Of a stretch of DNA of 64,000 bases, positions 1-9,032 are shown piece by piece. Under the pieces are notes generated by a model. That model worked only from the letters and a program-made list of their open reading frames with translations. It was not told where the DNA came from and searched no databases. Location: positions 124,001 to 188,000 of the forward strand of contig NZ_JAFEMV010000001.1 in the NCBI RefSeq assembly GCF_016892605.1. The letters are read 5' to 3'. Numbering within the stretch: the stretch's first letter is position 1; the number at the start of each line of letters is the position of its first letter. A program made the translations under genes and the position numbers. Source of the DNA: Desemzia sp. RIT 804 (GTDB lineage Bacteria > Bacillota > Bacilli > Lactobacillales > Carnobacteriaceae).

Positions 1-12
1 GGGTAAATTATA

Positions 13-1089
13 GTGGAGAATCGCAATATTAAGCGTTTATTAGGTCTAGGATTAACAACAGGTTTAGTTTTAGCTGCTTGTGGGAATGGAGGGGACTCTG
101 AAAATACAGAGACAACTTCGGAAGAAGCAGGTTCTGGAGAAGACTTTTCAATCGTTATGGTTACAGATATCGGTGGGGTAGACGATGGTTCGTTTAACCA
201 ATCAGCTTGGGAAGGTATGCAAGCTTGGGGAGAAGAAAACGATAAAGAAGTAAATCAAGGATATGCATATATTCAATCTAATGAAGATTCAGAATTTGTA
301 CCTAACATAAACCAAGCACTTAATGCTGACTTTGATTTAATTTATGGAATCGGCTATAAATTACAACCAGCTATGGAAGAAGTCGCTAATGCAAATCCAG
401 ATCAAAAATTCGTTATTATTGACGATGTTATTGAAGCAGACAATGTAGCTTCTGTGTTATTTAAAGATCATGAAGCTGCGTTCTTAGCAGGTGTTGCTGC
501 TGCAACAACTACTGAAACAAATCATGTAGGTTTTGTCGGAGGACAAAAAAGTGCGGTTATCGACCGTTTTGAAGCTGGTTTCTTAGCAGGAGTTTACGCA
601 GTTGACCCAACGATCACAGTTGATGTTCAATACGCTGAATCTTTCGGAGATGCTGCTAAAGGGAAACAATTAGCTGCTGCTATGTACTCAAATGGTGCTG
701 ATATCATCTATCACGCTTCAGGTGATACAGGTAACGGTGTATTTACAGAAGCTAGAGACCGTATGAATGCTAACCCAGATCAAAACCTATGGGTAATCGG
801 TGTTGACCGTGATCAAACTGATGAAGGTGTATACGATGGCGGAAACTTAACATTGACTTCTACTCTTAAAGGTGTAGGACAAGTGGTTCAAGATATGTCT
901 AATGCAGCTATAGACGGTACTTTTGCTGGTGGAGAAGTAAGCAACTTCGGTTTAGCTGAAGATGGTGTTGACTTAACTGAAGGTAACCTAAGTGAGGAAG
1001 CTTGGGCTGCTGTTGAAGACTATAGACAACAAATTATTGATGGAACAATTGTAGTTCCAGAAGACCCAGCTGAAGTAGTAGCTGAATAA
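13..1089 (+). CDS. nupN: BMP-family nucleoside-binding lipoprotein of an ABC importer
   Basis: Substrate-binding lipoprotein that captures nucleosides outside the membrane for the NupOPQ importer. The first 23 residues form a lipoprotein signal: basic N-terminus, hydrophobic stretch, lipobox LAAC with Cys23 as the lipid site. An acidic Ser/Glu linker follows, then a periplasmic-binding fold typical of the BMP/PnrA family (VTDIGGVDDGSFNQ near residue 50, IGVDRDQTDEG near 265). Length of 358 aa is normal. The start is GTG at 13; an in-frame stop at 4-6 rules out an earlier start. The ribosome binding site lies mostly before the window, with GGG at 1-3 as its probable end. The ATPase and permease genes follow after 423 bp. 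Purine nucleoside specificity is inferred from the family. Confidence 0.93.
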   Translation: MENRNIKRLLGLGLTTGLVLAACGNGGDSENTETTSEEAGSGEDFSIVMVTDIGGVDDGSFNQSAWEGMQAWGEENDKEVNQGYAYIQSNEDSEFVPNINQALNADFDLIYGIGYKLQPAMEEVANANPDQKFVIIDDVIEADNVASVLFKDHEAAFLAGVAAATTTETNHVGFVGGQKSAVIDRFEAGFLAGVYAVDPTITVDVQYAESFGDAAKGKQLAAAMYSNGADIIYHASGDTGNGVFTEARDRMNANPDQNLWVIGVDRDQTDEGVYDGGNLTLTSTLKGVGQVVQDMSNAAIDGTFAGGEVSNFGLAEDGVDLTEGNLSEEAWAAVEDYRQQIIDGTIVVPEDPAEVVAE

Positions 1090-1135
1090 TAGTAATCTTT
1101 GCTATTGTGTAAGGTATACCTTTACTCTTAATATA

Positions 1136-1258
1136 GTGAGTGTGTAAAACCCGTAAAACTCTTTATAGTTATTCTTTAAATTGTGATAGACGAAGAAATT
1201 CGATCTTTGGCAACTTGTATAGCTGTATAAGAGCTCGGGTTTTCACGCGTTTAAAAGT
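1136..1258 (+). repeat. Degraded copy of the intergenic hairpin repeat (subfamily 2-like)
   Basis: The segment opens with GTGTAAAACCCG and closes with CGGGTTTTCACGCGTTT, which are largely complementary. The closing arm (ACGCGTTTAAAAG) matches the arm of the repeat at 43190-43324 almost exactly. The interior is only imperfectly self-complementary, unlike the better copies. I read it as a decayed relative of the repeats at 10605 and 43190. Confidence 0.4.
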
Positions 1259-1316
1259 ATGAATACAATCGGAATTCATCACTACCCGTAAATAAAAACA
1301 TAGATAGAATTCATAC
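1257..1316. promoter_or_regulatory. Widely spaced inverted repeat upstream of nupO
   Basis: GTATGAATACAATC (1257-1270) and GATAGAATTCATAC (1303-1316) are inverted copies matching at 12 of 14 positions, separated by 32 nt. This could be a paired operator or the base of an RNA hairpin in the nupN-nupO gap. No regulator is recognised from the sequence. Confidence 0.3.
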
Positions 1317-1329
1317 ATTCATGAAGACC

Positions 1330-1372
1330 AAAGGGGGCTCGACCAAAATATTCTTTTGGACGGCTCCCTTTT
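1330..1372 (+). terminator. Terminator-like hairpin after nupN
   Basis: The 19-nt arms at 1330-1348 and 1354-1372 pair with a few mismatches (AAAGGG...CCCTTT outside, CCAAAA...TTTTGG inside) around a short loop. The U-run is short, so termination may be partial. That would fit separate levels of the abundant binding protein and the membrane components downstream. Confidence 0.5.
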
Positions 1373-1411
1373 ACCATGTAAAGAATAAAAAAATCCTCAT
1401 TAAGTAAAAGG

Positions 1412-1423
1412 AATACTAGTATT
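1412..1423. promoter_or_regulatory. Perfect 12-bp palindrome upstream of nupO
   Basis: AATACTAGTATT is a perfect palindrome, flanked by AAGG on the left and CCTT on the right, about 90 bp before the nupO start. A weak -10-like TAAAAT follows at 1440-1445. It is a candidate operator; the regulator is unknown. Confidence 0.35.
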
Positions 1424-1512
1424 TACCTTAAGAATTCGATAAAATATGTAAAAGTGAGTTCCCATTTTTAAAGCTTAAAAAGCAGATAAATGAATAAAGG
1501 AGTGAAATTATC

Positions 1513-3084
1513 ATGCCCGATACAGCAAATGTTATTGAGATGCGTGGCATTACAAAACAATTTGGCAGCTTCAAAGCTAATGATAATATCAATTTGACGG
1601 TGAAAAAAGGTGAAGTTCATGCGTTATTAGGGGAAAATGGTGCAGGGAAATCTACTTTGATGAATATACTTTCTGGATTGTTAGAACCAACTTCAGGTGA
1701 AATCTATGTAAATGGAGAAAAAGTACATATTACTTCTCCTAGCGCGTCATCTAGATTAGGTATTGGTATGGTTCACCAACATTTTATGTTGGTAGATAAG
1801 TTTACCATTACAGAAAATATCATTTTGGGAACAGAAAAGACTAAATTAGGTTTCTTGGAGCGAAGAGAAGCGCAACAAGAAATCAAAGAGCTGTCCGAGC
1901 GTTATGGGTTATTTGTAGACCCTTCAGCTAAAGTAGAATCTGTTTCGGTAGGAATGCAACAACGGGCAGAAATTTTAAAAACATTATACCGTGGAAACGA
2001 TATCTTGATTTTAGATGAACCAACGGCTGTTTTAACTCCTCAAGAGATTACTGAATTGATGGATATATTGAGATCATTGACTAAAGAAGGTAAATCGATC
2101 ATTATCATCACCCATAAAATAGAAGAAATCAAAGCAGTTGCTGACCGTTGTACAGTTATTCGCAGAGGGAAAAGTGTTGACACAGTAGATGTTAAGACTA
2201 CTTCACAACAAGAATTAGCTGATTTAATGGTTGGACGTTCGGTGTCATTTAAAGTAGATAAAACTCCTGCTCAACCAAAAGAACCAGTATTGACAATAAA
2301 AAATTTGGTTGTAAAAGAAAATCGTGGACTAGAAGCTGTGAAAGATTTAAGTTTAGAAGTTAGAGCTGGCGAGATTTTAGGAATTGCTGGTATTGATGGG
2401 AACGGACAAAGTGAATTAATTCATGCGATCACAGGATTAACAAAAGTAGAATCAGGAACAATCACTTTGGAAGGAAAAGAAATCCAAAATTTACCTCCAA
2501 GAGTCATTACTGAAACTGGTTTAGGACATATACCAGAAGATAGACATAAACACGGACTTATTTTACCAATGACTATTTATGAAAATATGGCATTACAAAC
2601 TTATTATAAAGAACCATTTAGTAAAAATAATTTTTTAAATAAAGAAGCTATGCAAAAAAGTGCTCGCAAATTGATTGAGGAGTATGATGTCAGAACACAA
2701 AGTGAAAATAGTACAGCTGAATCGTTATCTGGTGGAAATCAGCAAAAAGCGATTATAGCACGTGAAATTTCACGCCAACCTAAATTCTTGATCGCAGCTC
2801 AACCAACCCGTGGATTAGATGTTGGAGCAATAGAATACATTCACAGAAATCTAGTAGAACAACGCGATAATGGTAAAGCAGTTCTTTTAATGAGCTTTGA
2901 ATTGGATGAAGTCATGAATGTATCCGACCGTATTGCTGTTATGTACGAAGGGAAAATCGTAGGCATCGTTGATCCTAGAGAAGTTACAGAACAAGAATTA
3001 GGTTTATTGATGGCTGGTTCTTCTTTAGAAAAAGCAAAAGCTTTAGAAAGTCAAAGCGGGAAGGAGTCAGCAAATGTTAAGTGA
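1513..3084 (+). CDS. nupO: Nucleoside ABC importer ATP-binding protein (two ATPase domains)
   Basis: Cytoplasmic ATPase that powers nucleoside import through NupP and NupQ. The 523 residues hold two fused ABC domains, as in sugar-type and BMP-type importers. The first has Walker A GENGAGKST (residues 40-48), an atypical signature VSVGMQQR, and Walker B ILILDEPTAVLTP. The second has a degenerate P-loop (GIDGNGQSE), a good signature LSGGNQQK and AQPTRGLDVGA in the Walker B region. The asymmetric second site is usual for the family. AAAGGAGTG lies 8 bp before ATG 1513. The 3' end overlaps nupP by 11 nt, which suggests translational coupling. Confidence 0.95.
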   Translation: MPDTANVIEMRGITKQFGSFKANDNINLTVKKGEVHALLGENGAGKSTLMNILSGLLEPTSGEIYVNGEKVHITSPSASSRLGIGMVHQHFMLVDKFTITENIILGTEKTKLGFLERREAQQEIKELSERYGLFVDPSAKVESVSVGMQQRAEILKTLYRGNDILILDEPTAVLTPQEITELMDILRSLTKEGKSIIIITHKIEEIKAVADRCTVIRRGKSVDTVDVKTTSQQELADLMVGRSVSFKVDKTPAQPKEPVLTIKNLVVKENRGLEAVKDLSLEVRAGEILGIAGIDGNGQSELIHAITGLTKVESGTITLEGKEIQNLPPRVITETGLGHIPEDRHKHGLILPMTIYENMALQTYYKEPFSKNNFLNKEAMQKSARKLIEEYDVRTQSENSTAESLSGGNQQKAIIAREISRQPKFLIAAQPTRGLDVGAIEYIHRNLVEQRDNGKAVLLMSFELDEVMNVSDRIAVMYEGKIVGIVDPREVTEQELGLLMAGSSLEKAKALESQSGKESANVK

Positions 3085-4150
3085 GAATAAAAAGACATTA
3101 ACAAATTTAACGGTTCCTATTTTATCTGTTGTATTAGGGTTAGTGCTAGGAGCCCTAATTATGCTTGGGTTTGGTTATGATCCGATAGCTGGATATCAAT
3201 CAATGATAAACGGAGCTTTGGGAAGTCCATTTTATATTGGGGAAACATTACGTTATGCAAGTCCATTGATTATTATTGGATTAGGTTTTTCAATCGCTAA
3301 TTCAGCTGGTTTCTTTAACATTGGGCTTTCTGGCCAAGCACTAATGGGGTGGCTCGTATCTGTGTGGGTAGCGATTAGTTTTCCAGATGTTTCAGGATTG
3401 ATTTTGCTTCCTGTCAGTGTCATTGCCGGTGTTCTGGCTGGAGCGATTTGGGCTGGTATTGCAGGTGTGCTTCGTGCTTACTTTGGAACAAGTGAAGTTA
3501 TTATTACTATCATGTTGAACTATACAGCTCTTCATGTAACAAATTACCTGATCCGAAACGTGCTAACGGAATCATCTGATGCAACAGCTCGTATTCCGGA
3601 ACAAGCAAGTCTTCGAATGGATTGGCTTTCTCAATTAGCAGGTGGTTCGCGTGTAAACGCCGGCCTTTTTATTGCTATTGTAGTAACTATTTTAGTATGG
3701 ATCTTTATGACTAAAACTACTATGGGATATGAAATCAGATCTGTTGGGATGAATCCATTTGCTTCTCAATACGCAGGTATGAATGCTAAGAAAAACATTA
3801 TTTTGTCGATGTTTATCAGTGGTGGATTAGCTGGTTTAGGTGGAGTTTTAGAAGGAATGGGAACATTTAATAATATTTTTGTTCAAGCAGGTATCCCAAA
3901 TATCGGTTTTGATGGCATGGCGGTAGCATTACTAGGCTTAAGCCATCCTCTTGGAATTGTTTTTTCAGGATTATTATTTGCTATGCTGAAAATCGGTGGA
4001 GCAAGTATGCCTCTTGGATCTGGAGTGCCAACTGAAGTAGTAGATATTGTTATTGCATCAATCATATTCTTTGTTGGGGCAAATTATTTGATTCGATTCT
4101 TTATCAATAAATTTTCCGGTAAAAAAGATGTAAAAGGAGGGGTCAAGTAA
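3074..4150 (+). CDS. nupP: Nucleoside ABC importer permease, first subunit
   Basis: Integral membrane permease of the branched-chain amino acid/BMP-type permease family (358 aa). It has many hydrophobic segments, with a characteristic cytoplasmic stretch YEIRSVGMNPFASQYAGMNAK before the last membrane block, where the ATPase docks. It pairs with NupQ to form the channel. It begins inside the end of nupO and ends one base before nupQ, so the three genes form a tight operon. The AGGAG before its ATG lies within nupO coding sequence. Confidence 0.93.
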   Translation: MLSENKKTLTNLTVPILSVVLGLVLGALIMLGFGYDPIAGYQSMINGALGSPFYIGETLRYASPLIIIGLGFSIANSAGFFNIGLSGQALMGWLVSVWVAISFPDVSGLILLPVSVIAGVLAGAIWAGIAGVLRAYFGTSEVIITIMLNYTALHVTNYLIRNVLTESSDATARIPEQASLRMDWLSQLAGGSRVNAGLFIAIVVTILVWIFMTKTTMGYEIRSVGMNPFASQYAGMNAKKNIILSMFISGGLAGLGGVLEGMGTFNNIFVQAGIPNIGFDGMAVALLGLSHPLGIVFSGLLFAMLKIGGASMPLGSGVPTEVVDIVIASIIFFVGANYLIRFFINKFSGKKDVKGGVK

Positions 4151-4151
4151 A

Positions 4152-5111
4152 ATGGATATTGTCTCATTATTACAACTTGTAGTTTCTTCAGCATTGATGT
4201 ATTCTGCTCCTCTAATCTTAACAGCACTTGGCGGGACTTTTTCTGAAAGAAGTGGGATCGTAAATGTTGGTTTAGAAGGTATTATGGTGATAGGTGCTTT
4301 CTCTTCTATTGTATTCAATCTTTCTTTTGCCGGTCAGTTCGGAGACCTGACTCCATGGGTTGGTATGATCGTAGGCGGATTATTCGGAGTAGTTTTTTCC
4401 TTAATTCATGCTGTAGCTACTATTAATTTAAGAGCAGATCATATTATCTCGGGTACAGTAGTCAATTTAATGGCACCAGCTTTAGCTATCTTTTTGACTC
4501 GCATACTATACGATGGACGTGGACAAACAGACTTTATTTCTGAAAACTTTGGTATCGCAGATGTGCCTCTTTTAGTGGATATTCCAATAATTGGAGATAT
4601 TTTCTTCGATAATACTTATTTACCTGCTTTCTTTGGTATTATTGTAGCTGTTTTATGTTGGTTTGTGTTATTTAAAACTCGTTTCGGTCTAAGATTAAGA
4701 TCAGTTGGTGAACACCCTCAAGCAGCAGACACATTAGGTATCAATGTTTATGCTATGAAGTACGCAGGTGTTATGATCTCTGGACTTTTAGGTGGTATGG
4801 GTGGAGCTGTTCAAGCACAATTGATTTCCTCTCAATTTGCTGCAACTACTATTGCCGGCCAAGGGTTTATGGCTATGGCTGCAATGATATTTGGTAAATG
4901 GAATCCGCTTGGAGCAATGGGAGCAGCAATTTTCTTTGGCTTAGCACAAAGTTTGGCTGTCACAGGCTCTTACATTCCAGTTATTAATACGATTCCAAGT
5001 GTCTTCTTAGATATTGCGCCATACGTTATTACTATCGTAGTTTTAGTAGGAGTAATCGGAAGATCAGAAGGACCAGCAGCAAACGGTGTAACATACATCA
5101 AATCAAAATAA
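4152..5111 (+). CDS. nupQ: Nucleoside ABC importer permease, second subunit
   Basis: Second integral membrane subunit (319 aa), homologous to NupP but shorter at the N-terminus. The conserved GLRLRSVGEHPQAADTLGINV segment before the last helices matches the family's ATPase-coupling region. AAAGGAGGGGTCAAGTAAA precedes the ATG, overlapping the nupP end. The stop codon TAA at 5109-5111 runs straight into a repeat element whose left arm begins AAGAGCG. Confidence 0.93.
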   Translation: MDIVSLLQLVVSSALMYSAPLILTALGGTFSERSGIVNVGLEGIMVIGAFSSIVFNLSFAGQFGDLTPWVGMIVGGLFGVVFSLIHAVATINLRADHIISGTVVNLMAPALAIFLTRILYDGRGQTDFISENFGIADVPLLVDIPIIGDIFFDNTYLPAFFGIIVAVLCWFVLFKTRFGLRLRSVGEHPQAADTLGINVYAMKYAGVMISGLLGGMGGAVQAQLISSQFAATTIAGQGFMAMAAMIFGKWNPLGAMGAAIFFGLAQSLAVTGSYIPVINTIPSVFLDIAPYVITIVVLVGVIGRSEGPAANGVTYIKSK

Positions 5112-5230
5112 GAGCGTGTAGTAAGGCGCTAAGCTAATTGAATACAACCCCGTCGAAGACAGTTAGGTGTTTTTCCTGACAGTCCTCGACGGGGTTGTAG
5201 ACGTGTTAGCTGCCTTACGCAACGCGTCTA
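5110..5230 (+). repeat. Intergenic hairpin repeat, subfamily 1, copy A (plus orientation)
   Basis: Left arm AAGAGCGTGTAGTAAGGCGC starts on the nupQ stop codon. The right arm (GTGTTAGCTGCCTTACGC, then AACGCGTCTA) closes the element. Between them is a perfect 14-bp stem (5143-5156 with 5186-5199) topped by the conserved loop module GTTAGG-TGTTTTT-CCTGAC. The arms also pair with each other (AAGGC...AGCTAA against TTAGCT..GCCTT). The whole element can fold into one long cruciform or RNA hairpin. It lacks the U-run of a typical terminator. Confidence 0.85.
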
Positions 5231-5231
5231 A

Positions 5232-5275
5232 TAAGAGCGTGTAACAAACCGTTAAGTGTTTTTCTTTAAGCGAAC
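5232..5275 (+). repeat. Truncated hairpin repeat adjoining copy A
   Basis: AAGAGCGTGTAACAAACC repeats the left arm of copy A directly after its end. It is followed by GTTAAGTGTTTTTCTTTAAGC, which resembles the apical loop module. The variable stem and right arm are missing, so this looks like a fragment or a deletion product of a second, tandem copy. Confidence 0.55.
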
Positions 5276-5296
5276 ATTATTTTTATCAATCTATAT

Positions 5297-5340
5297 AAAA
5301 AGCTTTGCAGTTCATTCCTATTGAGCTGCAAGGCTTTTTT
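5297..5340 (+). terminator. Rho-independent terminator of the nup operon
   Basis: The arms AAAAAGC-TTTGCAG and CTGCAA-GGCTTTTTT pair around a 15-nt loop and end in six T residues. It is the only strong terminator between nupQ and ymfF. Confidence 0.85.
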
Positions 5341-5341
5341 G

Positions 5342-5458
5342 TTTGGTTCTTTCTCATATAACGTTGGTAGAAAGCCTAATTTGCTTGAACCCTAACTTTT
5401 AGATGCTTCTGGAGGGGTTTCTTTACCAACGCCATAAAATAGATATCTTTTTGTTTTG
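5342..5458. repeat. 117-bp dispersed repeat, copy 1
   Basis: Closely related to 42978-43095. Shared ends are TTTGGTTCTTTNTCAT, TAACGTTRGTAGAAA, TTCTTTANCAACG and CATAAAATAGANATC. The inner ends are inverted repeats of each other (CGTTGGTAGAAAGCC against GGTTTCTTTACCAACG), while the centre differs between copies. Both copies start right after a terminator T-run. It could be a miniature mobile element or the relic of a transposon; the GGTTCTTT end is loosely like ISL3-family termini, which is a guess. Confidence 0.65.
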
Positions 5459-5587
5459 TGCCAAAATAATCTGAGATTAGCAATAGTTTATCTAAAGAGT
5501 TGAAATTCCTTTTACAATCCCTTTATTTTTCAAGCTATTTCATCTAAGATAAATAGGTGCAGTTTATTTGATTGAGGAGGAACAACT

Positions 5588-6853
5588 ATGGTGAGTAACC
5601 TAGCAAAAGGTGTTCATTTACATGTATTGCCAACAAAAAAATATAAAACTATTCAAATTAGCTTAAAATTTAAAACTCCTTTGAAAAAAGAGGTAGCAAC
5701 CAAGAGAACTTTGATAGCCAGTTTATTAGAGGTGAATAGTAAGAAATACCCTAATCAAACAGCATTAAGATCAAAACTGTCTGAACTATATGGAGCTGGA
5801 TTTGGAACAAACGTTTCTAAAAAAGGTTCTTATCATATATTTTCTGTCAGTATGAGTCTAGTAAATGACAAGTTTATCAGTATGGAATCAAACTTATTAG
5901 AAGAAGCAACAGATTTTCTAAAAGAGATTTTATTTTATCCAAATGCTGAAAATGGGTCTTTCAACAATGCAACATTTAATCGTGAAAAAGAAAAATTAGC
6001 TGATGATTATGACAGTCTTTTAGATGACAAACAAACTTATGCCAAACTGGCTTTGCTCCGTTTATTGTTTGAAGATGAAAAACAGCAGGTGCCCAGCATT
6101 GGAATGAAAGCAGATCTTGAGTCTATTACGAGTGAAAGTTTGTTTAACGATTATCAGGAGCTGTTAGCAAACGATGAGATTGACATCTATGTATTGGGAG
6201 ATGTGACAGAAGAAAAAGTAGCTGAAGTATTTAGTAAATTTGAGTTTCAGGATAGATTAAAGAAGGAAACGCCGATTTTTTATAATGAGGAAGCTGCAGC
6301 AACTGCTAATCATCAAATAGAGAGCCAAGAAATAACACAAGCCAAGTATAACTTAGGCTATACTACACCAGTTTTCTATCTTGGCGAGCATTATTATAGC
6401 GGCCAAGTTTTTAATGGACTGTTTGGCGGTTACCCACATTCGAAATTATTTATGAATGTACGTGAAAAAGAGAGTTTAGCTTATTATGCTTCGAGCTCAT
6501 TAGATACTTTTAATGGTACTATGGTCGTTCAAACTGGAATCGATAGTAAAGAAGTCGAAAAAGTAAAAGAGATTATTTCTCAGCAACTGATAGAAATGCA
6601 AAAAGGAAACTTTTCGCAAGAAGATCTTCAACAAACTAAAAGCATGTTGAAAAATAACGTTATCCAATCAGAAGACAATCCAGGTTCTGTTATTGAACGA
6701 ACTTATGCGAATCACTTGGCTCTAGGTAGAGTTATTAATACAGAGGAATGGATTTCAAACCTTGAACAAGTGACTAAAGAAGAAGTAATAGCTATCGCCA
6801 AACAAGTGCAGCTGAAAGCAACTTTCTTTTTAACAGGAGGCACGACAAAATGA
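5588..6853 (+). CDS. ymfF: M16-family peptidase-like protein without the zinc motif
   Basis: Belongs to the M16 (pitrilysin-like) group by overall sequence and by its partner. In 421 residues I see no HxxEH zinc motif, so it is probably a non-catalytic partner of YmfH, as in other M16 pairs with one active and one inactive subunit. Recognisable M16 features include GLFGGYPHSKLFMNVREKES near residue 280, which aligns with the substrate-binding region of the family. AGGAGG lies 7 bp before ATG 5588. The end overlaps ymfH by 4 nt (ATGA), so the two are translationally coupled. The substrate is unknown. Confidence 0.88.
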   Translation: MVSNLAKGVHLHVLPTKKYKTIQISLKFKTPLKKEVATKRTLIASLLEVNSKKYPNQTALRSKLSELYGAGFGTNVSKKGSYHIFSVSMSLVNDKFISMESNLLEEATDFLKEILFYPNAENGSFNNATFNREKEKLADDYDSLLDDKQTYAKLALLRLLFEDEKQQVPSIGMKADLESITSESLFNDYQELLANDEIDIYVLGDVTEEKVAEVFSKFEFQDRLKKETPIFYNEEAAATANHQIESQEITQAKYNLGYTTPVFYLGEHYYSGQVFNGLFGGYPHSKLFMNVREKESLAYYASSSLDTFNGTMVVQTGIDSKEVEKVKEIISQQLIEMQKGNFSQEDLQQTKSMLKNNVIQSEDNPGSVIERTYANHLALGRVINTEEWISNLEQVTKEEVIAIAKQVQLKATFFLTGGTTK

Positions 6854-8142
6854 AAAAAATTGTATACGACCAATTAGAAGAAACGCTCTATACGGAAACG
6901 TTAGATAACGGTTTGACTGTTACGCTACTGCCTAAAAATGAGTTTCATAAAACTTATGCATTATTCACGACGAATTATGGATCAATCGACAATACTTTTG
7001 TACCCTTAGGGAAAGAAGAAATGGTAACTGTTCCAGATGGGATCGCTCATTTTTTAGAGCACAAATTATTTGAAAAAGAAGATGGGGATGTCTTTCAAAA
7101 ATTTGGGAAACTTGGAGCTTCTGCTAATGCTTTTACCAGTTTCACACGAACAAGTTACTTATTTTCCAGCACCGAAAAAGTGAAAGAAAACTTAATGACA
7201 TTGATCGATTTTGTACAAGATCCTTACTTCACCGAAGAAACAGTCAATAAAGAAAAAGGGATTATTGCCCAAGAAATTCAAATGTACGATGATGAACCAG
7301 ATTGGCGTTTGTTTTTTGGATTGCTCTCTAACTTGTACCCTAAACATCCTTTGCATATTGATATTGCAGGAACAGTAGATAGTATCATGGATATTACAGC
7401 AGACGATTTATACGAAAGCTATCATACATTTTATCATCCAAGCAATATGAATCTGTTTGTTGTCGGTAAATTAGATCCAGAAAAGATGATGCAAGAAATT
7501 CGTGATAATCAAAAGAAAAAACAGTTTTCCAAACCTGAATATATCGTGCGCTATTTCCCAGAAGAAACGGTAGAAGATATTAAAGCGTACGATTCAATTT
7601 CACTATCTGTCAATCGACCTAAAAGTATTATTGGTGTCAAGGGTGTAAAGATACCTCCAACTGGAAGAGAAGGATTGGCTTACAAAACCAAAATGAGTGT
7701 TCTTTTAAGTTTACTGTTTGGTCCAACGTCTAAAAATTATTTAGAATTATATGATTCTGGTTTAATTGATGATAGTTTTTCATATGATTTTACTATGGAG
7801 CGGTCATTTCATTTTCTAGATGTCGGCAGTGATACAAAAGAACCAGAGAAATTTTCTAAAACTATTAAAGATCTTCTATTGACGGCTAAAGATAGTCATG
7901 AATTGAACGAAGAGCATCTAAGTTTAATCAAAAAGAAAATGATTGGACAACATTTGCAATCATTAAACTCCCTGGAATACATTGCTAACCAATACAGCCA
8001 AGAATTGTTTGGGGAAGCTACTTTATTCGATATGGTACCTATCATTGAATCTATCCAATTAGAAGACATAAAAGAAGTAGCTGCAGAATTTATGATGGAA
8101 GAACATATCAGTATATTTACTATTCTGCCTAAAGGAGAATAA
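6850..8142 (+). CDS. ymfH: M16-family zinc peptidase
   Basis: Predicted active zinc metallopeptidase of the pitrilysin family, 430 aa. The inverted zinc motif HFLEH is at residues 67-71, and the downstream acidic ligand is probably in KEKGIIAQEIQMYDDEPDW (about residues 138-156). The second half is the non-catalytic M16 repeat. It probably forms a heterodimer with the upstream YmfF, which lacks the motif. The gene overlaps ymfF by 4 nt and is 4 nt from ymfI. A role in processing a peptide or protein next to the EF-P modification and cell-shape genes is only suggested by location. Confidence 0.92.
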   Translation: MKKIVYDQLEETLYTETLDNGLTVTLLPKNEFHKTYALFTTNYGSIDNTFVPLGKEEMVTVPDGIAHFLEHKLFEKEDGDVFQKFGKLGASANAFTSFTRTSYLFSSTEKVKENLMTLIDFVQDPYFTEETVNKEKGIIAQEIQMYDDEPDWRLFFGLLSNLYPKHPLHIDIAGTVDSIMDITADDLYESYHTFYHPSNMNLFVVGKLDPEKMMQEIRDNQKKKQFSKPEYIVRYFPEETVEDIKAYDSISLSVNRPKSIIGVKGVKIPPTGREGLAYKTKMSVLLSLLFGPTSKNYLELYDSGLIDDSFSYDFTMERSFHFLDVGSDTKEPEKFSKTIKDLLLTAKDSHELNEEHLSLIKKKMIGQHLQSLNSLEYIANQYSQELFGEATLFDMVPIIESIQLEDIKEVAAEFMMEEHISIFTILPKGE

Positions 8143-8146
8143 GGTC

Positions 8147-8872
8147 ATGAGATTTGCGTTGATTATGGGAGCTAGTGGAGGGATTGGACAAGCTATCGCA
8201 TCTGAACTGGCACAGGATGGTTGGTCTTTGTATCTGCATTACAATAATGGAAAGCATAATGTGGAGCAACAAATAAAAACGTTGCAGGAGCAATTTCCTA
8301 AGCAGGATTTTTTCAGCTTGCAAATGGACATGAAAAGAGAAGAAACTGTTTCCAGGTTGATTGACAGTTTATTTCAAGTAGATGCAGTTGTATTTGCCAG
8401 CGGTTTTACTGAATACCATTTATTGACAGAAGTAACTGTAGAAGAGATTCATGATCTTTTAGCGGTCCACCTTACCACCCCTATTCGAATTATCCAATTG
8501 CTGCAAACAAAATTAGCTCGTTCTGAATTTGGACGAGTGATTTTTATCAGTTCTGTCTATGGAGAAGCTGGGAGTGCGATGGAAGTGATGTACAGTACAG
8601 CTAAAGGAGCTCAGACAGCATTTGTTAAAGCTTACAGTAAAGAAGTTGCTAGTTTAGGGATTACTGTAAACGCAATTGCCCCTGGAGCAGTAGAAACAAA
8701 CATGATCCAAAGCTTTACTTCTGAAGAACTTGAGAGGCTAAAAGAAGAAATTCCTTCAGGAAGATTAGGTAATGTGTGGGATATCAGTTTTTGGGTAAGG
8801 CAACTAGTAGATAAAAGAAGTGAGTATTTGACAGGACAGACCATTACGGTAAGTGGTGGTTGGTTAAGATAA
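8147..8872 (+). CDS. ymfI: SDR-family reductase, EF-P 5-aminopentanone reductase
   Basis: Short-chain dehydrogenase/reductase of 241 aa. The NAD(P) site GASGGIG is at residues 8-14, and the catalytic YxxxK is Tyr149-Lys153 (YSTAK), with SSVYG supplying the upstream Ser. In Bacillus subtilis the gene at this place (ymfI) reduces the 5-aminopentanone group on elongation factor P, which helps translate proline stretches. That function is assigned from synteny (ymfF-ymfH-ymfI-ymfM-pgsA) plus family. GGAGAATAAGGTC before ATG 8147 is the ribosome binding site, overlapping the ymfH end. Confidence 0.85.
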   Translation: MRFALIMGASGGIGQAIASELAQDGWSLYLHYNNGKHNVEQQIKTLQEQFPKQDFFSLQMDMKREETVSRLIDSLFQVDAVVFASGFTEYHLLTEVTVEEIHDLLAVHLTTPIRIIQLLQTKLARSEFGRVIFISSVYGEAGSAMEVMYSTAKGAQTAFVKAYSKEVASLGITVNAIAPGAVETNMIQSFTSEELERLKEEIPSGRLGNVWDISFWVRQLVDKRSEYLTGQTITVSGGWLR

Positions 8873-8943
8873 TCAGTCTATTGTTTTTTTAAGGGATAAA
8901 TTCAGTAAAAGTTAAGGAATTTCTTAAAAAACAGCAAAAAAGA

Positions 8944-8972
8944 TGTTTCTCATTATAGGGGTATGTTATACT
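8944..8972 (+). promoter_or_regulatory. Extended -10 promoter for rodZ
   Basis: TGTTATACT (8964-8972) is an extended -10 box with perfect TG and a good TATACT. The -35 (TGTTTC, 8944-8949, 17-bp spacer) is poor, as is common with extended -10 promoters. It lies about 60 bp before the GTG start. Confidence 0.55.
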
Positions 8973-9032
8973 CTTAGATGAATGAGATTTGTATACTCAC
9001 TAATTTCACAGGATAGGAAGGTGAGAAACTCT

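Noticed and set aside
5110-5230. Copy A as an ordinary terminator
   Set aside because: It has no T-run after the stem, and a strong separate terminator lies at 5297-5340.
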